In this document: positions 7,562 to 10,371 of the stretch, piece after piece
Layout of the letters: the number at the start of each line of letters is the position of its first letter
Position numbering within the stretch: the stretch's first letter is position 1
NCBI GenBank assembly: GCA_024226105.1
Contig: JAAELZ010000181.1
Location: 1 to 10,371 of the forward strand
Direction of reading: 5' to 3'
Source of the DNA: Pseudomonadota bacterium
Lineage (GTDB): Bacteria > Pseudomonadota > Gammaproteobacteria > Arenicellales > Poriferihabitantaceae
DNA length: 10,371 nt
Position numbers and translations under genes: made by a program
Notes under the pieces: generated by a model
The model's database searches: none
Told to the model about the DNA's origin: nothing
The model's input: only the letters and a program-made list of their open reading frames with translations

Positions 7562-7573
7562 AGTGATCTCCTA

Positions 7574-7936
7574 TGTGAGTAAAGACGTAGTTTGACAGAT
7601 CAGAATTTAGCAGATCAAGACGCCCTTAACTCGGCGCTTACGAATAATACGAGAAATGTATTCGATTAATTCGATTTTCAGCACAAGCTATCCCAGGTGA
7701 TATAGCCTGTCCTTGTTGTTGGGGAGACTGTCGTTGAATCGCTATTGATCAAGCAACTGAATATTTAGGCGATGAGAATGTGGTGCTTCAATGTCTCAAA
7801 ATACAATCGAGCGTTTTCAACAGAATATACTGGACAATACCATTGCAATTCACACTAAAAATTATTGCCAATCATCTACAATGGCTTTCTGGAATTGCTG
7901 CGCAAAGACTCAACAACTTAACAACATTCGGAAATT
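7574..7936. other. Intergenic stretch without an intact gene
   Basis: No complete gene is visible here. The plus frame from 7648 is open to a TGA at 7735-7737 and encodes a cysteine-dense end, ACPCCWGDCR. After that stop the same frame is open again from 7738 into the start of the next gene, with no credible start codon or binding site. Short repeats are present: CAGATCA at 7596-7602 and 7611-7617, and a 9-bp near-tandem ATTCGATTA/ATTCGATTT at 7660-7677. Base composition is visibly richer in A and T than in the 1-3561 operon. I found no convincing promoter for the aminotransferase gene at 7937, though it would have to lie in or before this stretch. Confidence 0.5.
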
Positions 7937-9070
7937 ATGAAAATCCCCTTCAATAAACCCTACATGACGGGAAAGGAGCTCTGGTACATCGCTCAGGCTC
8001 ATGCAGAAGGCCACATGGCTGGTGACGGTTCCTTCACTAAAAAATGTCAATCATGGTTAGAAGGCAATATTAATACACGTAAAGCACTGCTTACACACTC
8101 GTGTACAGCTGCCCTGGAAATGGCGGCCATCCTGGCTGATATCCAGCCGGGTGATGAAGTGATCATGCCTTCTTATACTTTTGTCTCGACGGCTAACGCT
8201 TTTGTGCTCAGGGGAGCAGTGCCAGTATTTGTGGATATCCGGGCTGATACACTCAATATTGATGAAACACTGGTAGAAGCAGCGATCACAAACAAGACCC
8301 GAGCCATTGTACCCGTTCATTATGCAGGTGTCGCATGTGAGATGGATGCCATCATGGAAATCGCCAATCGCCACAACCTTCTAGTCGTTGAAGATGCGGC
8401 ACAAGGCATCATGTCCACATACAAGGGGCGGCCGCTTGGCTCTATTGGACATATGGCTACCCTTTCCTTCCATGAAACTAAAAATATTATCTCCGGCGAA
8501 GGGGGTGCACTATTGATTAACGACCCCAGTTTAGCTGATCGCGCTGAAATCGTCCGCGAGAAAGGTACAAATCGTAAGCAGTTTTTCCGTGGGCAGGTAG
8601 ACAAATACACCTGGGTAGATGTCGGTTCTTCATACTTGCCGAGCGAAATAGTAGCCGCATTTTTGCTAGCCCAGACAGAAGAAGCTACAGACATTACCCA
8701 GCGGCGTATGGCGATATGGAACACCTACCACAACGAACTAAAAGCATTAGAAAGAGAAGGATTAATCAGGCGCCCTGTCATACCGCCTGAGTGCGTTTCA
8801 AATGCCCATATGTACTACATATTACTTCCCGACGCCAAATATCGAACGGAATTGATTAATTACCTGGAAAAACAGGGTATTCAAACCGTTTTTCACTATG
8901 TTCCTCTGCATAGCTCCCCTGCAGGCTCTCGCTTTTGCAGTACTAAAGCAGAGCTTTTGGTTACAGATGATATTGCAGTACGATTATTGCGCCTTCCTCT
9001 TTGGCTTGGGCTGGAACAGCACCAAAAAAAGGTGATTGATGCAATACTAAGCACCACTGTGGATTTATAA
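7937..9070 (+). CDS. wecE: dTDP-4-amino-4,6-dideoxygalactose transaminase WecE (RffA)
   Basis: The 377-residue product is a PLP-dependent sugar aminotransferase of the DegT/DnrJ/EryC1 family and follows E. coli WecE closely along its length. WecE transfers an amino group from glutamate to dTDP-4-keto-6-deoxyglucose, giving dTDP-4-amino-4,6-dideoxygalactose (dTDP-Fuc4N). Landmarks are IPFNKPY (3-9), AGDGSFT (28-34), LTHSCTAALEMAA (52-64), PGDEVIMPSYTFVSTANAFV (71-90), VHYAGVACEMD (127-137), VVEDAAQG (150-157), the PLP-binding Lys182 in SFHETKN (177-183), GEGGALLIND (187-196), EKGTNRKQFFRGQVDKYTWV and AVFHY-like VFHYVPLH near the C-terminus. The start begins the conserved IPFN block; upstream is only a weak GGAA. 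None of rffG, rffH, wecD or other enterobacterial common antigen genes is in the window, so the product may serve an O-antigen or capsule. Confidence 0.95.
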   Translation: MKIPFNKPYMTGKELWYIAQAHAEGHMAGDGSFTKKCQSWLEGNINTRKALLTHSCTAALEMAAILADIQPGDEVIMPSYTFVSTANAFVLRGAVPVFVDIRADTLNIDETLVEAAITNKTRAIVPVHYAGVACEMDAIMEIANRHNLLVVEDAAQGIMSTYKGRPLGSIGHMATLSFHETKNIISGEGGALLINDPSLADRAEIVREKGTNRKQFFRGQVDKYTWVDVGSSYLPSEIVAAFLLAQTEEATDITQRRMAIWNTYHNELKALEREGLIRRPVIPPECVSNAHMYYILLPDAKYRTELINYLEKQGIQTVFHYVPLHSSPAGSRFCSTKAELLVTDDIAVRLLRLPLWLGLEQHQKKVIDAILSTTVDL

Positions 9071-9099
9071 CCAGAACCTCAACAGGGGCTAGAAGCAGC

Positions 9100-9939
9100 C
9101 TAAGCATTCCTTGCGACAATTAAGCAACTACCCCCAAAGCGCATCGTTCGCTTGTTGTCTATATTTTTGATTTCTGCCTGCAGAAGCGAATTTAGTATTT
9201 TATTGGTGAATCCACCATTCACGGCGTGATCACGATTGGCTTTTTTCGGTTGCCCCTCCTTCTTTGATAGCCCCGCTTTATAGGGTAGCGTTCTCAGAAG
9301 GTAGATCGGAACAGGGAGAAACCTGAAGAAATATGAGGAGAATTCTATTTCGAATCCTGCAGACTTAAGTACACTGGATATACCCTCAACCGTGTATCGT
9401 CTGTAATGACCGGCTGACACATCGTCTGCTGACCAAAGTGACATGTATGAGGGAACAGTTACATAGAGCCTGCCCCCTTTCTTAATTAGACTCCCGATAG
9501 ATTGCAGAAAAGAAAGATCGTCCTCGATATGCTCAATGACATCAAATAGACCCACTGCGGGTAGTGAGTGAGCATTAAACTTCGCTGTGTCGGTAGTGGC
9601 ACAAATCACATTCTTAAGCCCCCTGCGTTTCGCATTGGTCGCTCCCGTTCTACCAGGTTCTACCATGGCCACATTGAAGCCAGCGTTTTCCAGTCCGAAT
9701 GACACGAACCCATTACCCCCTCCTATGTCGAAAATTGTTTCGGTACCTTCTGGCGGATAAGCGCTAATGATAGAGGTGATGCAGTTATTCCGGTGTCTAA
9801 ACCAAAATGAATGATCTTCAACAGCAAAACAACTCTCATTGCCATCTGAGGGATATGAAATGTGTTGATTGTCGGAGGTATACCAGATGCCATCATCACC
9901 AAGTTTGAGTTTTGTACTTATTGTTTTTATATCTAACAC
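9100..9939 (-). CDS. Class I SAM-dependent methyltransferase, probably glycan-linked
   Basis: This 279-residue protein has a Rossmann methyltransferase core. Motif I FDIGGGNGF (70-78) binds the methionine part of SAM. The acidic end of strand 2 is VEPG (93-96, Glu94). Motif IV is FDVIEHIEDD (132-141), and GGRLYVTVPSY (155-165) precedes a conserved W-x-x-D...GHYRRYT segment (169-183), as in Methyltransf_11/23-type enzymes. The N-terminal part (YPSDGNESCF, then EDHSFWFRHRN at 41-51) occurs in a family often found in polysaccharide clusters. The C-terminal FFRFLPVPIYLLRTLP (204-219) may bind membrane. The substrate cannot be read from the sequence; a sugar or glycolipid is inferred from neighbours. 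The GTG start is fixed by an AGGAG box 5 nt upstream. The gene converges on wecE with a 29-nt gap and no clear terminator between them. Confidence 0.85.
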   Translation of the reverse strand: MLDIKTISTKLKLGDDGIWYTSDNQHISYPSDGNESCFAVEDHSFWFRHRNNCITSIISAYPPEGTETIFDIGGGNGFVSFGLENAGFNVAMVEPGRTGATNAKRRGLKNVICATTDTAKFNAHSLPAVGLFDVIEHIEDDLSFLQSIGSLIKKGGRLYVTVPSYMSLWSADDVSAGHYRRYTVEGISSVLKSAGFEIEFSSYFFRFLPVPIYLLRTLPYKAGLSKKEGQPKKANRDHAVNGGFTNKILNSLLQAEIKNIDNKRTMRFGGSCLIVARNA

Positions 9940-9944
9940 GATGT

Positions 9945-9949
9945 CTCCT
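9945..9949 (-). promoter_or_regulatory. Ribosome binding site of the methyltransferase gene
   Basis: AGGAG on the minus strand lies 5 nt before the GTG start at 9937-9939. It is one of the strongest Shine-Dalgarno sequences in the window and decides this non-ATG start over internal candidates. Confidence 0.75.
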
Positions 9950-9950
9950 G

Positions 9951-9985
9951 GCCCATAAAATTAGATGTTACCGTGTTTAATGGGC
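9951..9985 (-). promoter_or_regulatory. 5'-leader hairpin touching the ribosome binding site
   Basis: On the minus strand GCCCATTAAA (9985-9976) can pair with TTTATGGGC (9959-9951): a 6-bp GC-containing stem, one bulged base and three further A-T pairs around a 16-nt loop. The 3' arm ends 1 nt before the AGGAG box. The stem could limit or modulate ribosome access, or the repeat could be a protein-binding site in DNA. Short perfect pairing makes chance formation possible. Confidence 0.35.
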
Positions 9986-9997
9986 AAAAAATATGCG

Positions 9998-10027
9998 TTT
10001 ATAAGGTCTTTTTTGAATTGGGGGCAA
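9998..10027 (-). promoter_or_regulatory. Candidate sigma-70 promoter for the methyltransferase gene
   Basis: On the minus strand TTGCCC (10027-10022) and TATAAA (10003-9998) are separated by 18 nt. They match the -35 consensus at four of six positions and the -10 at five of six. Transcription would start near 9990 and give a leader of about 50 nt that contains the hairpin and the AGGAG box. Confidence 0.45.
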
Positions 10028-10371
10028 GTTCCTCGTTTTTACCATATACATCCGCCCTTATAGTCGATCTGCTAAAGGTTGTGCGCGCCACGCCCTCTAA
10101 CACTTGATTGTGTGATTGCTTTAGAACGGGTATTTGTTTCTGAGATAAATTTGCAGCTGGATACAACACAGGTAGAGAAGTAGAAAGGTAACATGGGTAC
10201 GCAAAATTTTAACATATTCAATTTGTGAGTGGATGCGATCTGCCCAAAGCGCTACAATGTCAGCTTTCCGAATCATACGGGCCATTTTCAATCGACACCA
10301 AAAACCACGCGAGCCGGATACCGCCTTCGCTTACTATTACGCGTTATTTACATTGTTACGCTTCGCAAAAA
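10028..10371. other. Right-end stretch without a supported gene
   Basis: No gene can be supported. A good binding site (AAAGG, 5 nt before ATG at 10193) leads only to an 11-residue frame ending at TGA 10226-10228; the same frame is then open from GTG 10229 to the window end. A second plus frame is open from about 10213 to the end. On the minus strand a 54-codon frame (10285 to 10121) has a hydrophobic middle but no binding site. Several overlapping open frames without a favoured one may mean a truncated or broken gene that continues to the right. Confidence 0.4.

Noticed and set aside
7596..7677. Short direct repeats (CAGATCA twice; ATTCGATTA/ATTCGATTT) considered as a CRISPR or operator array
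   Set aside because: Only two copies each, too short and with no regular spacer pattern; no cas genes in the window.
9071..9099. Bidirectional terminator between wecE and the methyltransferase gene
   Set aside because: Only a 4-bp GGCT/AGCC stem can be drawn and there is no T-run on either strand.
10121..10285. 54-residue minus-strand frame with a hydrophobic centre (MARMIRKADI...)
   Set aside because: No ribosome binding site, no recognised family, and overlapping open plus frames of similar quality; chance is the simpler explanation.

Overview
The window looks like a chromosomal segment of a gammaproteobacterium. The evidence is the core lipopolysaccharide block msbA-lpxK-kdsB in its usual order, protein sequences close to the gammaproteobacterial forms, and a carbonic anhydrase whose zinc ligands sit at the same residue numbers as in Escherichia coli Can. 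Genus cannot be decided from the sequence alone.

Positions 1-3561 form one tightly packed plus-strand transcription unit. It holds the 3' end of msbA (lipid A flippase), lpxK (lipid A 4'-kinase), kdsB (CMP-Kdo synthetase), a beta-carbonic anhydrase gene (can) and an RnfH/UPF0125-family ubiquitin-fold gene. Gaps are 2 or 3 nt, and lpxK and kdsB share an ATGA overlap. Together MsbA, LpxK and KdsB finish lipid A, supply activated Kdo and export the product. The last two genes are housekeeping passengers. The small Trm112-like gene (ycaR) that lies between lpxK and kdsB in E. coli and Pseudomonas is absent.

Positions 3562-6957 carry two plus-strand genes that look like the edge of a surface-polysaccharide region. 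The first is a UDP-glucuronate 4-epimerase-type enzyme (would make UDP-galacturonate). The second is a 726-residue polytopic membrane protein with GT-C-like features and a helical-repeat C-terminus, for which I know no established function.

Positions 6934-7936 are about 1 kb of AT-richer DNA without an intact gene. They contain an RNA-structure candidate with mutually exclusive pairings, a probable decayed minus-strand gene for a small single-pass membrane protein (start codon changed to AAG, plus a 1-nt frameshift), and a broken cysteine-rich open frame on the plus strand. This looks like gene decay or an old insertion scar.

Positions 7937-9939 hold two convergent sugar-modification genes. 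One is a clear WecE-type dTDP-4-keto-6-deoxyglucose aminotransferase on the plus strand. The other is a class I SAM-dependent methyltransferase on the minus strand, with a good ribosome binding site, a candidate promoter and a 5'-leader hairpin. Positions 10028-10371 contain no gene I can support. Overall the window appears to be a conserved lipid A/Kdo operon joined to an accessory glycan-biosynthesis region.
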